Below are positions 34,102 to 45,243 of a DNA stretch of 64,000 bases, in pieces. The stretch is from Plantago ovata. Lineage: Eukaryota; Streptophyta; Magnoliopsida; Lamiales; Plantaginaceae. Under the pieces are notes generated by a model that saw nothing but the letters and a program-made list of their open reading frames with translations, was not told the DNA's origin and ran no database searches. Position numbers and translations under genes: made by a program. Position 1 is the first letter of the stretch. Each line of letters opens with the position of its first letter. The stretch lies in assembly GCA_028274465.1 (NCBI GenBank), contig CM051457.1, positions 65,756,496-65,820,495 of the forward strand, given 5' to 3'.

Positions 34102-35034
34102 TGTTAGGAAACTTGTAATTTTGATGAGCAATTAACCATGCTAAATTAAGGAAAGTCCAGTAACTAGTACTTTTAAGGTCCATTAGAATTTGGAATTTCA
34201 AGGACATTGTAAAAGAGGAACGTTTGCTGAAGACTTAGTGTAGGTACTAGTTAGGTGCTTTAGTTCTGCTTATGATGTATCTTGTTTTCTGAAAAGAAAA
34301 ACAAACTATTGAAGCATTTTGCTGATGATGTACTTTGTTTACACAAAAAAACTATTGAAGCACTAGAACCGTTCAGAAACTTGAAGAATTCGAAGACTGA
34401 AGACTAAAGAAGATTTCTGAAGATGGTATCTACAAAGGCACATGTTGCACAGAAAGTGGAAACTTCAGCAACAACTTGCATAAGTGAAAATGTATATGAC
34501 AGAGTAGGTTGTGCTTGCTGAAACTGAGACTGACCGCTTGCTGAAAGACATATGTGACCTCCTTGCTGAAAGTACTTGCATTTGCGCTCCAACGTTCATA
34601 TTTGAATTTCATTCAAATGACATTAAATGCAAAAGTAAGCATGCGAAGAACATGAAGACTAGAAGACAAATAAAGGACGCTGCTGAAAGTACAAAAGCAA
34701 GATAGTGACATCTTAAGGAACAAAGCCTTAGAATATGAAATTCAAAGGGCTCCCTTGATTCACTATAAATAGAGGTCATCCGGCAAAGAGTTGAAGTGTG
34801 TCAACAACGTGATCAAATTCTCACTTGTGCTTAAACACTCAAACCCTTCTATACTCTTTACTGTCATTGATCCGTTCCAAGACTTAAAGCTTGAAGCTAC
34901 TTGTGTAGAAGTAAAACATTCACGGCTAAGAAACTAGTTAAGTGTTCTTTCTTTCGAACAAGAACAAGTCTTGACACCAGAAACAATCTAACTTGTTTAC
35001 TGCAAAGTATTCAAAGTTTTGTTTCTTAGATTAC

Positions 35035-36185
35035 TGATGAACGTGTATTTACACTTTCATTCGAGTCTTTTTTCACCAATTTAGCTATCCTCTATGTTAA
35101 TTTAGCTATATTTTAGTGCATTTTATTAGAATAGTGTCACGTTTCCCTTTAGTTTGTATTTTACAGGTTTTGGGTGAAAAACGAGGTTTTCCGGGCAATT
35201 ATATTGAAGTGGACGAGGAATTGGTGTTCCAAAGGCATTTTTGGAGTATCTAGAAGATTCCGAATAGGATTTGAAGTCTAGGGGTCGAGTCTGAAGGCTA
35301 AAAGGTCACTAGAAGGCAAAAACCGAGTCCGAAAAGGAGAAGAAATCCAAAAACGCATCATCTGCTGACTGGAGGTCCCAGGCGATTCGCCCGGTGTGTG
35401 GGGCGACTCGCCCCACACCGTCCGAACCCCTATATATAGTTGTGATGTTTTCTCCGTTTTTCATACTTTCTCAGACCTTTTCTCTCACCTTTCTCCTTAA
35501 TTTTAGGTAGGAATTCTCCAGAGCCTGTTCTGGGGATTCTTAGCATAGGAGACACTTTTTATTATCGTTTTGGAGCTTGTAAGATCGCGATTCTTCGGAG
35601 ATTGACAACCTTCGGTAACATTGTATCTTACAGTTTTTCTATTCATATTTATTTATCTTTCAACATGTTTTCATTCAATCCTGCTATGATTTCTGTTGAT
35701 TGCATGTCATCTATGAGTAGCTAAATTTATCGTTGGTGATAGTATGTGATTTCTTAGCGAAGGGTTAATAATTATGCTGATGGCGGTAAAGTGAATCAGA
35801 CTTTGAGTTATTGCTTTATTTCTTTGATCTATCTAAAACCTCTATCTTCGTAGTGTTGAATAATAACGGAACACAATTGGACAATTCATTGATCAAAGAT
35901 CTCTATGCAAAACGATCGGGTACTTCATGCATGATTATTAACCTGCTATGCTTTGAATGATCATACTATCACTAACTTTCATTATCTGATAAGAAAAACC
36001 TCTGCTAAGTCGTTCGTTGATTTTATAGTTTAAGTTAGATTAGATAAAGCTAGTTATAGTCCTTAGAGATCGACACTCGAGGTTATTTTACTGCTACACT
36101 ACGGTTTTCGTTGTAGTTGTGAATTGCCTTTGGCTAAATACAAATTTATTTGATTAATTAGAATCTGATAAATTCCGGTTCATCA
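35035..36185 (+). repeat. 5' LTR of element B
   Basis: 1151 bp, TGATGAAC...GTTCATCA. TATATATA at 35431-35438, preceded by GGCGATTCGCC and GGGGCGACTCGCCCC palindromes (35372-35420). It lacks 53 bp present in the 3' LTR, essentially the missing palindromes. Confidence 0.95.
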
Positions 36186-36188
36186 AAT

Positions 36189-36206
36189 TGGCGTCGCTGC
36201 CGGGGA
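36189..36206 (+). promoter_or_regulatory. tRNA-Asp primer binding site, element B
   Basis: TGGCGTCGCTGCCGGGGA, two mismatches to the consensus kept in A and C, three bases after the LTR. Confidence 0.85.
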
Positions 36207-36495
36207 CTATACTCCTTTTTTCTATTTAGCTTTTATTTATTTTCAGCATTCAATTCCTAGTTTTAGTTGTTTTTATGTTCCAATTTAATCTCTCTCTGAT
36301 ACTCCTTTCCTAGCTTGTTACAGATAGTGTATGTGACATACACGATCTAGAGGAACACCGCTTGCTGATTCAATTGCTGAGATCGACCGAGTCTACCACC
36401 AAAGAAGGCGACTACTTTGAAGACGTGAACTTGAGGAAATAGAGGATACCGATTTCTCTGAATCTCTACATAGTCTTTTTAAGGAAATCGACGGA

Positions 36496-37998
36496 ATGGT
36501 AGAAGCTAGACCACTGAAAGCATGGGTTCAATCCTCCAAGGATCGTATGAGGGGACCGGCGATTGTTCTTTCGTCTGCAACTCGTGATCAGGAAATCAAG
36601 AACCACGCGTTCCAACAACTACCGAGGTTCTATGGCTTAGCAAGAGAAGATGTGATGGGGTACTTGCACGATATCGATGATTTCGTCAACCAACTCCCAC
36701 GACCCGGAGCTGAAATAACAACGGATGAGTTGAGGATGAAGGTTTTTGCTATGGGTCTTGGCGACAGAGCCAAGTCATGGTTGAGTTCTCTACCGGCGGG
36801 ATCGCTGGACACTTGGGAGAAGGTTTTTTCAGCTTTCATGGAGAAATACTTCCCTCACACCTTGACTACCGCGCTTAAGGCGCAAATCACTGGGTTCAAA
36901 CAAGACTATGATGAGACCATCTACACCGCATTTGAGAGGTTCCAAGACCTCATGAACAAGTGCCCTCACCATGGTTTTGAGCTTTCGGATCTAGTCCAAC
37001 ACTTCTACAATGGACTAACCCTAGAAAACCAACAAGTGGTGGATTTCCTATGCCGTGGCGATATTTGGGAGGAAACCGCGGAAGCCGTCTGGGCGGTTTT
37101 CGAGAGGCTTGCTAAGGGTTCGCAATTCAAGGATCCGAGAGCAATGGTTAGGAGACGTGGACCTGAAGCTCCACCTACTCAAGAGGCCCCTATGTATGGG
37201 GGGAATGGGGATCGATACGAGTGCTTTACCAACGAGTTGAAACAAGTACTCAAGAACTCCGCAGGAACAACTATGTCAAACGAGGCTTGCCGAATATGCA
37301 AGAACTATGGGCATGGAGCTCATATGTGTAGATCGGATCTTGCATATGATGATGGCAATTGGGTTCAAGGAGGCGAAGAGGAAGCCTTTGCTACGGAATT
37401 TGGTACTCAAGAAGCTAGCTACGGTCAAGATGGTAGGAATCCTCGAGGTGGATTTTGGAGAAGAGGGTTCCGAAACAATCAAGGATATGCACCGGCTAGC
37501 CAAATTTATGGCCCTAACCAAGACCGTAGTAGGCTTAACTATGGTAATGATCAATGCGAAAATCCCGCTCCAAAAGAGCAACCGAAGTCGAAGACAGCTC
37601 TACTGATGGAGAACTTGCAGAAGATGGTTGATCACACCCAAAGTTTTCTCAAACGTTATGAAGAAGATTCTGAGAAGACTAGGGCAAGGCTTGATCAATT
37701 GGAAGAAAGCACTAGGCTTGCCCATGAAAAGATGCAAGAGTTGATTGACCGTGGGGCAAGTAGGGAGCAAGGGAAGTTGCCTAGCAACACTGAGAAGTCG
37801 ATGTCCATTACCTTGGTGGGTGATCTACCTGTTGAAATCACCATCAGGAAGGTTGCTAAGTGTGAGTGTTGCAAGGATGAAGAACCCCCACTAGCCAAGG
37901 AAGAAGAGAAGGACCTTGGTTCTGATGAGAGTGAGGAGGAGCAAGAGGATCCCGAGCCAGTCCCTCAAAGTTTCGATGTTAAGGTCGGGATTGGTTAA
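36496..37998 (+). CDS. Athila-like Gag, element B
   Basis: 500 codons uninterrupted. Retrotrans_gag domain at roughly residues 45-190 (MKVFAMGLGDRAKSWLSSL, AFMEKYFPHTLTTAL, FQDLMNKCPHHGFELSDLVQ), CCHC knuckle CRICKNYGHGAHMC at about 267-280, a glycine/arginine-rich stretch, a coiled-coil-like segment (KRYEEDSEKTRARLDQLEES) and an acidic linker. Start chosen at the ATG matching that of element A. Gag assembles the particle and binds RNA. It ends at a TAA where element A reads GIGSLDD, so Gag and protease were one ORF. Confidence 0.9.
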   Translation: MVEARPLKAWVQSSKDRMRGPAIVLSSATRDQEIKNHAFQQLPRFYGLAREDVMGYLHDIDDFVNQLPRPGAEITTDELRMKVFAMGLGDRAKSWLSSLPAGSLDTWEKVFSAFMEKYFPHTLTTALKAQITGFKQDYDETIYTAFERFQDLMNKCPHHGFELSDLVQHFYNGLTLENQQVVDFLCRGDIWEETAEAVWAVFERLAKGSQFKDPRAMVRRRGPEAPPTQEAPMYGGNGDRYECFTNELKQVLKNSAGTTMSNEACRICKNYGHGAHMCRSDLAYDDGNWVQGGEEEAFATEFGTQEASYGQDGRNPRGGFWRRGFRNNQGYAPASQIYGPNQDRSRLNYGNDQCENPAPKEQPKSKTALLMENLQKMVDHTQSFLKRYEEDSEKTRARLDQLEESTRLAHEKMQELIDRGASREQGKLPSNTEKSMSITLVGDLPVEITIRKVAKCECCKDEEPPLAKEEEKDLGSDESEEEQEDPEPVPQSFDVKVGIG

Positions 37999-38490
37999 CT
38001 TGAAGATGTTCGTGCCACACTAGACACGGGATCTTACTCTAATGTGCTCCCAATGAATGTGTTTGAGAAGAGTAGCATTGGAAAACTAACTGAGCATAAG
38101 GCTATTGTGCAATTGGCGGATGGATCTTTTGTGAGACCCGAAGGCATTGTGAAGAACGTACTGGTTAAGATTGGTGAAGCTTCTGTGTACACCAATTTTG
38201 TAGTTATGCTGGCGTCTACACCTGGGATGGGGGATGTTGTTCTCTTGGGGCGAACGTTCTTGACTAAACTACGCTCCGTGTTAGACATCAACCGAACGAC
38301 TTGCACCATTGAGGTGGATGGCAAGCGACATGTGTTGCGAGCCATATCTGATCCACCTGATCACTTCAATGCTTCTCACACCATTAACTACTGTGGTCTT
38401 GCTGTCTATGTTCATTCTTATTCAGAGGTTCGTGGCATGAGGAGAAGATCCATGCAGGGGAAGTCTAGTACCCTCGAGAAGAAGAGCTAG
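37999..38490 (+). pseudogene. aspartic protease domain, element B
   Basis: In the same frame as Gag, separated only by the TAA at 37996-37998. Active site ATLDTGSYSNVLPMNVF, later VVLLGRTFLTKLRSVLDI, then TCTIEVDGKRHVLRAI. Ends at a TAG at 38490 with no RT beyond. It could be expressed only by stop read-through. Confidence 0.85.
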
Positions 38491-39074
38491 GCGCAAGAAG
38501 GAGTCGAGTCAAAGACTATAAACAATGGCGCTATCCGGGAGGCAACCCGGAGTTTTTATCGCTTTTTTACCGATTTATTGCATGCATTCATACATGGAAC
38601 AATTTGCTTTTCTTATGTGAATTTGTTCGTCTCTATGTCGTCTGTGCTTATGTTTATGTCTGAGTGAACGTTTTCGAGTGGTTTTATGAGTAAAATGGTG
38701 TTCGGGGATCAAAAACTGAGTTTTTTCGAAAACTTTCGTCTCCCCACCTCAGGAGGTGGGGGGCGAATCGCCCCCCATAGGGGGCGAATCACCCCACATG
38801 TCCAGAGAGCTCCGCGCTCTTTGGACGTGGGGGGCGACTCGCCCCACGGGACCTGTAGAGTTAAAATGGGGAAACCCCCATTTCTCCTCATTTCTTCATC
38901 TTCTTCACTTCTTACTCCAAAAATCCGAAAAAAGAGAAAATTCTTCAATCTTTCATAAAACTTTGAATCTTCCATCAAATTTTGTGTTCTTTAGCTTCAA
39001 TCGAATCCCATTACGTGCTCTTTTTTTTCATCCGAACAACTTTCACACTAGTGCATTCGTTTTCCAGATCTGAG
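38491..39074 (+). other. internal untranslated block with palindromes, element B
   Basis: No protein. 38745-38850 holds GC-rich palindromes (GGGGCGAATCGCCCCCC, GGGGGCGAATCACCCC, CCAGAGAGCTCCGCGCTCTTTGG, GGGGCGACTCGCCCC), the same GGCGANTCGCC core as this element's LTRs. A CT-rich leader (38880-38930) and a splice donor (CCAGATCTGAG|GTATTT, 39074/39075) follow. This layout copies the LTR order of palindromes, leader and donor, so it may be an internal promoter for the third ORF, although I see no TATA box. Confidence 0.5.
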
Positions 39075-39615
39075 GTATTTTCACATGAACCCTAATTTTT
39101 CCAATTTGGGGGTTTTCTGATTTGTGCTTCAATTAGGCTTATATGATGTATGGGTTGGTTGTTTGTGTGCTTAGAAACGTTATTCACTATCAATTGCATG
39201 TTCAATTATGCTTGGTTTGATTGGTTTGAGAATTTTTCTACTAGATGTCTATATCTTGTTATGCAATGTATCTTTTTCTTCCATTCCATACATATGATTG
39301 TATTTACTGATGTGATAATGATGGACATGATGGTAGAATGCATAATTGATGAGTTTAAGGATTTATGATGCTAGAATTTTTGCTACTATGGTATGAATTG
39401 AGCCTTATGATTAGGGTTATTGGTTGTCTAGCACGAGCATAATGCGACATATACATGTCGAAGTTATTTTGGTGTGTTGCATGTTAGTAGCTAGATTAGA
39501 CATGGAGGATTTGCGGAGTTCGATTGTTGATATTATCACTCGTGAATTTCACCCTTACATTTGCATATGCATAAGTCTATTTTGTGTCATACGAGGTACT
39601 AATTACTGTTTGTAG
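39075..39615 (+). other. candidate 541-bp leader intron, element B
   Basis: Starts GTATTT, ends CTGTTTGTAG, six bases from the third-ORF ATG at 39621. Conserved in position and length with 278-826 in element A. Confidence 0.5.
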
Positions 39616-39620
39616 GAACC

Positions 39621-40423
39621 ATGCCACAAGGGGAGAGGAGCACTTCCATTTGGCTAAAATGAGGTATTGGAGGCGGATCGATTACAACCATGTCAAGGAG
39701 AGTGATCTCGTTAGAGGTGCGTTCGAGCCATGGGCTCTTGCAACAACGTCGCGGTTTATCCAAAAGGAGGAACGAGAATACACCAAGAGTGAGCACTCTT
39801 ATGTCTATTCATGCACCACCGAAGGGATTGAAACCAATATTACGACAGCAATCTGTCACAAGGACTGCAAGGTTCGAGTGAATAGGAAGGTACCGGGGCG
39901 ACCTCACCACAACGGATCAGTCTTGAGCCGACAGTGGTGATGAAGTTCCGAATCGCTAACTTGATTCCAAAACATAATGACATGGACACCCAGCCCCTCT
40001 TTGGGGTGCCCCTCGACTGCCTCTAAAGGGAGCGCCATATAGACATCGGGAGCATCAACCGTAGAGAATGTGGTCGACATTGAAAAAAATGGAAGAAGAC
40101 CTCTGAGTATCCAAGCAGCTTACTGTAACTTCCCCGGGGTGTAAAACGTTGGAGAGGGACACTCTAAGAGCACAACTCTTTCCCCTTCAACAGTTCACAG
40201 GCTATTGGAGAGATACCGGGTGGAAGATCCCGTAACTGCAGCGGCTAATCTTGAGGATTCTCTTCGACAATGCAACTCTACTAGTGATGATGGTGGTGAC
40301 AGTAGTGACAATGAAGACAATAGGGACAATGAGGATGCCATGAACACTGATGGAGGAGTTGGTCCTATCCGGTCTATTAGTGGAACTACCACCACCACCA
40401 CGAGCTCCGATGATCACCAATAA
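39621..40423 (+). pseudogene. third ORF remnants, element B (unrecognised)
   Basis: The ATG at 39621 gives only 13 codons. Another frame (from about 39584 to 39940) is open with YWRRIDYNHVKESDLVRGAF, and 40205-40423 encodes an acidic serine/aspartate-rich tail (SDDGGDSSDNEDNRDNED) ending at a TAA. Probably pieces of one protein after frameshifts. No family recognised. Confidence 0.35.
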
Positions 40424-41986
40424 GGGGCCTCGAGCAATCTCAATACCTTACATCTAGCGTACTCAGCCGACCGAGGCCAAACCACGCAGTAACATCTAGT
40501 ATCACATCTTATTTCCTCATTTTCTTACTGCTAGGGACTAGCTTTAAATTCATGAGGGGGGATGGGACTCAAGTGAACTAGTGTTGTTAGTTTGGAGCTT
40601 GGCATTGATAGGATGAGTGCAGTACCTTGCATGATTTTCCGTTTGCATTTGCACGTTTACTGCTTTCTTAGTATTTAGTTGCATACACTACATTCATCCT
40701 AGGATAGTCTTGCATGTTTTATGTGGAGTTTATTACCAAATTTTTTGAACTTTTTTATTGGTTAGATTAACTAATTATGACATTAATCATATGCTTAATC
40801 TCTATAAATTTGTTTGATGTTTTTCTCGCTTGGCTTGTCACATTTATGTATTGCACTTAGTTAAGCTTGGTAGTCTCGACATCACTTAGTGATGTTTCTC
40901 TACTGCGGTTCACGAAGGCCTTTATAATAGAATGATGCATGTTAGGGTCTTATGGTTATTTTCCCGAGTAATTATGTACCTAAGAGGCAACAAGTCTTCA
41001 CCTGCTTTGAGATTGCTAATGCTAGGAAGGAGGTAGTGTGAGATTGTGTGATCCTTTGTTTGCAACCTATTCTTTCGAATAGGTTTGGGGAGGGGGTTAC
41101 GCTATCATTAGACTTGTTTTTCATTTTTTAATGTGTGTTGTGATTTTATTTTTTCTTTTTCGTAAATTTTGTACTCCAACCTATTCTTTCGAATAGGTTT
41201 GGGGAGTTCGTTTGTGTGACATATTTGTTTCTTTTTCATTGTGCTACTGCTGGCTAAAAAATAATCGAAAAAAAAAGAAGAAAAAATTCCAGCAAAAAAA
41301 AGGAAAAAATCTGGAAAAGAAAAAAAGAAAAAAAAAGAAAAGACCCCAAAAAAGCAAAGAAGGGTCCAAAAAAAAAGAGAGCCAAAAAGCAGTTTAGCAA
41401 AGTGTTTGTCTCATTTTTCAATTCTTGTAATGTTCGTAATCGAGTTGTAATTTTCTGTCTTTTGGGTTGTTTGAATGTCATCTGTTCTAGACCACCCTCG
41501 TCCTGCCATTCAGGAAGTGGTGAATAGCGTAAGGCTTTGCTTGAGAGATGGGTAGAATAGGGGAGTGTTATCTTTTTAGGGAACCCTCCTTCGTTTGATG
41601 AGAGCCAGTATTGGTTCGACCTCTTTGAGGAAAAGTCTTAACTTGGTGAACAGTAGTAAGTCCTCAGTTTCATAGGCACGGGACAACCATTCGTATTTTA
41701 ACATGTTTCATTACGTCGTCACTGACTAGGTCCAGGTAGAGAATGTTACGAGAGACTATTTTGTCTTGACATAAGTGTTTATGTGAATGTGTATAAGTCA
41801 ATCGAGGCATTCTTCAACCAATATCCATGTTATGATTTGTATGGTTTTTATTCATATGTTTTTTGATTGATTCAATAGATTAGTTCTTTTGATTTGGCAT
41901 GAGACTCCATTTTTTGTGTTGCATTGTTTTTTGCATTAGAGTCTAGCTTAGTTGCTTGAGGAAGCAAAGGTTCGGTTTGGGGAGTT
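40424..41986 (+). other. 3' non-coding region of element B
   Basis: No coding sequence. Homologous to 56523-57968 in element C. Holds two copies of a hairpin plus purine module (CCTATTCTTTCGAATAGG then TTTGGGGAG) at 41064-41092 and 41178-41206, an A/G-rich tract at 41258-41395, and the primer tract GGTTTGGGGAGTT just before the 3' LTR. Confidence 0.75.
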
Positions 41987-43190
41987 TGATGAACGTGTAT
42001 TTTACACTTTCATTCGAGTCTTTTTTCACCAATTTAGCTATCATCTATGTTAATTTAGCTATATTTTAGTGCATTTTATTAGAATAGTATCACGTTTCCC
42101 TTTAGTTTGTATTTTACAGGTTTTGGGTGAAAAACGAGGTTTTCCGGGCAATTATATTGAAGTGGACGAGGAATTGGTATTCCGAAGGCATTTTTGGAGT
42201 ATCTAGAAGATTCCGGATAGGATTTGAAGTCTAGGGGTCGAGTCTGAAGGCTAAAAGGTAACTAGAAGGCAAAAATCGAGTCCGAAAAGGAGAAGAAATC
42301 CAAAAATGCGTCGAAAACGCGTCATTTGCCGACTGGAGGTCCCGGGCGATTCGCCCGGGACGTGGGGCGGTTCGCCCCACACCAGGCGATTCGCCCGGTG
42401 TGTGGGGCGACTCGCCCCACACCGTCCGAACCCCTATATATAGTTGTGAAGTTTTCTCCATTTTTCATACTTTATCAGACCTTTTCTCTTACCTTTCTCA
42501 TTAGTTTTAGGTAGGAATTCTCCAGAGCCTGTTCTGGGGATTCTTAGCATAGGAGACACTTTTTCTTATCGTTTTGGAGCTTGTAAGATCGCGATTCTTC
42601 GGAGATTGACAACCTTCGGTAACATTGTACCTTACAGTTTTTCTATTCATATTTATTTATCTTTCAACATGTTTTCATTCAATCCTGCTATGATTTCTGT
42701 TGATTGCATGTCATCTATGAGTAGCTAAATTTATCGTTGGTGATAGTATGTGATTTCTTAGGGAAGGGTTAATAATTATGCTGATGGCGGTAAAGCGAAT
42801 CAGACTTTGAGTTATTGCTTTATTTCTTTGATCTATCTAAAACCTCTATCTTCGTAGTGTTGAATAATAACGGAACACAATTGGACAATTCATTGATCAA
42901 AGATCTCTATGCAAAACGATCGGGGTACTTCATGCATGATTATTAAACTGCTATGCTTTGAATGATCATACTATCACTAACTTCCATTATCTGATAAGAA
43001 AAACCTCTGCTAAGTCGTTTGTTGATTTTATAGTTTAAGTTAGATTAGATAAAGCTAGTTATAGTCCCTAGAGATCGACACTCGAGGTTATTTTACGGCT
43101 ACACTACGGTTTTCGTTGTAGTTGTGAATTGCCTTTGGCTAAATACAAATTTATTTGATTAATTAGAATCTGACAAATTCCGGTTCATCA
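41987..43190 (+). repeat. 3' LTR of element B
   Basis: 1204 bp. Four back-to-back palindromes at 42343-42423 (CCCGGGCGATTCGCCCGGG, GGGGCGGTTCGCCCC, AGGCGATTCGCC, GGGGCGACTCGCCCC), then TATATATA at 42435-42442. Confidence 0.95.
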
Positions 43191-43830
43191 ATTACTTGTT
43201 GTAGCTGAATAAGTTATATCCAAGTCATCTCATCCCAAACCTCTCTAACTGATAAACACCCTTTTTCAGGCGTGAAATTCAGGGGGAATTTAATCAAGCA
43301 TAGTGTTGCTGATTATAAGTCCCAAGTTTGGTGGAGAACAAGGTTTCGTTCTCTAGATTAGGTTGGAAACGAAGCAAGTGTGCTTTGGTTTGTGTAGAAT
43401 CGCTCTAGATAGGTGTTGTAAGGAAACTCAAACTTATCTTAGTGGATTCAGTCCTAGAAAGGACAAAGTGGATTAGTTGAGACATTACGCCACTCTCAGA
43501 TACCACTATAAAAGTGTTTGTGTGATTTACTTTACTGCATTTAGTTTTCAGCAAGCATATCTATCTGTACACTGTCACTCTGCTCACTTGCTGAAACTAT
43601 CACTTACTGAAAAGCACTTATTGTATAAAGACTTCCGCACTCTGTTTTTAAGTATCAGTAAAACTCGTTACTGAAAAGTAACTAGTACTTGCTGAGAAAG
43701 CTAAGTATTAGCAAACTCATTACTGAAAAGTAATAAGCCCTTGCTGAGAAAGTTTTTAAACGACGAAAGTTTGAAAAGACTATTCACCCCCCCCCCCCCA
43801 GTCTTTTCTTGTTGATTAAAGGGACCAACA

Positions 43831-44300
43831 ATTAAGAAAATACCAAAATTGGAAGTAAGTTACAATAAAGTACCTAAATTGGACATAGCCACTCTAAAGT
43901 ACATAAGTTGGACGTGTCTCACTCTGGAGTACCAAAAATGAATTTTACCCAGGACATTATACTAACAAATATATGTTCAACCAGATGCTTCCTCAAGATG
44001 GTAATGACGCAATGGTTTCATAGTAACCGATGTTTTGTGTAGCCATGCATATCTCTCTGTGTTTTTGAAATCAATGCCATGCATCATTACTCGAACATGA
44101 ATCCTGTTGGCTGCTCTTGTTTAAATTGCCCAAAATGATGTTTAACTAAATGAAACTTGTTAATTTTTTAAATTATTATGAGGTTTCTTTTGTGTGCTCT
44201 ACCTGTTTGACTGTGTAATCCTTTTACCTATCAAAAGGATGCATCTTATTGGGATCTTTACATAAATGTATTGCACTACACAGTCCAAAAAGTAAAATAT
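43831..44300. other. AT-rich sequence right of copia-1, unassigned
   Basis: Starts with three or four degenerate repeats of about 35 bp (AAGTACCTAAATTGGACATA-like, 43836-43950). Nothing else recognised. It is not the continuation of the LTR fragment left of copia-1. Confidence 0.5.
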
Positions 44301-44583
44301 GGACCTGATTGGTTGGCTCCTGTAGCATGTAAAATGCCGTTGACCGCACCATTTCCGGCCGCTTGGTATCAATTGGCGTGTGTGTGTTTTGGTTCCGGGC
44401 AGTCTTCGGCGACGTGCAGAGGGGTTTTGAAACCCATGTTTCACATCCGACGCAGGGTTTCAAAACCGGAGGGGGGCACCGGTTTTCGTTTTGCAGGTTG
44501 AATGCGTTTTGTATGCCACATGAAAATACGTTGGTGGCCTCTTGTAAAACAGCTATTTACAGCTTATGCCCCTGCCCTAAACA

Positions 44584-44591
44584 TATAAATA
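44584..44591 (+). promoter_or_regulatory. TATA box upstream of Harbinger transposase
   Basis: TATAAATA about 650 bp before the ATG at 44244+1000 (45244), followed by a CT-rich leader with possible leader introns (for example donor CCGAAG|GTTTGC near 44640). 44592-45243 otherwise holds no ORF. Confidence 0.5.
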
Positions 44592-45243
44592 GGAATTTGG
44601 GTCCAGATCTGTGAGTTTCTTTCCATCTACAGCAGCCGAAGGTTTGCACTTCTCCTCTGTTTTGCTCCTTTGCATGCTTGTTTCTTTCTTATGTTGAGCT
44701 CAGATCGGATGTAGTTATATCTTCATGCTGTAGGACTAGCGAAGGAGTAGAATTGGGAAGAGGTGAGTGCATTTTGCAGTCGAAATTGAGGGGAAAGTGT
44801 TAGCAGATTTTGGGAGTAATATGTTGTAGCTGTACTTCTGCATTTATTGAGTGAAGAATATGAATGTTTTGCATTTATGAGCAAAATCTTTGTCTTTTGA
44901 GTTAGGAGAAGCATTTATGCTAGATTCCCCCTGAAGCATTTATGACATTAATGGTAGATTCTGTTTTGGTTGCTTCGATTTTTTGTCCAGATTTGTTATA
45001 TGTTGTGGTCATATGCTAGCATGTACGAGTATATGTGTTAATCGTTGCTACAATCCATAGATCTGTTTACATGTTCGTAACTTTTTTTGGGTTTTTTCTC
45101 GCTGTTTGTTTGATGATATTGCTGTGCTTGCATAAACTGAGGTTCTGGCTGGTGTTGGTGTGTTTCTTCTGATATTGCTGTGCTTGCCTATTATGTGCTT
45201 CTAAGATATGTCGTATAATGCGAATGTAGTTACAGTTTGAGCA

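Larger units (their letters stand above)
35035..43190 (+). mobile_element. element B: complete Athila-like gag-protease element
   Basis: 8156 bp, LTRs at both ends, TSD ATTAC (35030-35034 and 43191-43195), so a complete insertion. Internal order: tRNA-Asp primer site, Gag, aspartic protease, palindrome block, candidate intron, remnants of a third ORF, long 3' non-coding region, purine tract GGTTTGGGGAGTT. No RT, RNase H or integrase, so it must be mobilised in trans. It resembles plant TR-GAG-type elements but with a protease as well. Confidence 0.9.
19090..43830 (+). mobile_element. copia-1, Sirevirus-like Ty1/copia element with nested insertions
   Basis: LTRs begin TGTTAGGAAACTTG and end GGGACCAACA. 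Order: 5' LTR, tRNA-iMet primer site, decayed gag, protease, integrase, reverse transcriptase, RNase H, repeat-rich spacer, a very long third ORF, purine tract, 3' LTR. Copia domain order plus a large ORF after pol is the Sirevirus plan. About 15 kb remain after removing a solo LTR, a Cassandra TRIM and element B. The flanks do not match (TTATC on the left, ATTAA on the right), so the two ends may come from different insertions. Stops in every ORF make it dead. Confidence 0.85.
34102..43830 (+). repeat. 3' LTR of copia-1, split by element B
   Basis: Starts TGTTAGGAAACTTG, ends GGGACCAACA. About 1.57 kb after removing element B and its TSD. TATAAATA at 34764-34771. A C-run at 43788-43799 precedes the end. 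It includes an extra block near 34265-34320 absent from the 5' LTR. Confidence 0.9.

Noticed and set aside
41212..41481. Lysine-rich ORFs (also 57219-57546)
   Set aside because: They are translations of an A/G-rich non-coding tract conserved between elements B and C; frames differ between copies.
44271..44614. Short ORFs in the Harbinger 5' region
   Set aside because: Overlapping frames upstream of the TATA box in the presumed terminal region; no homology recognised.
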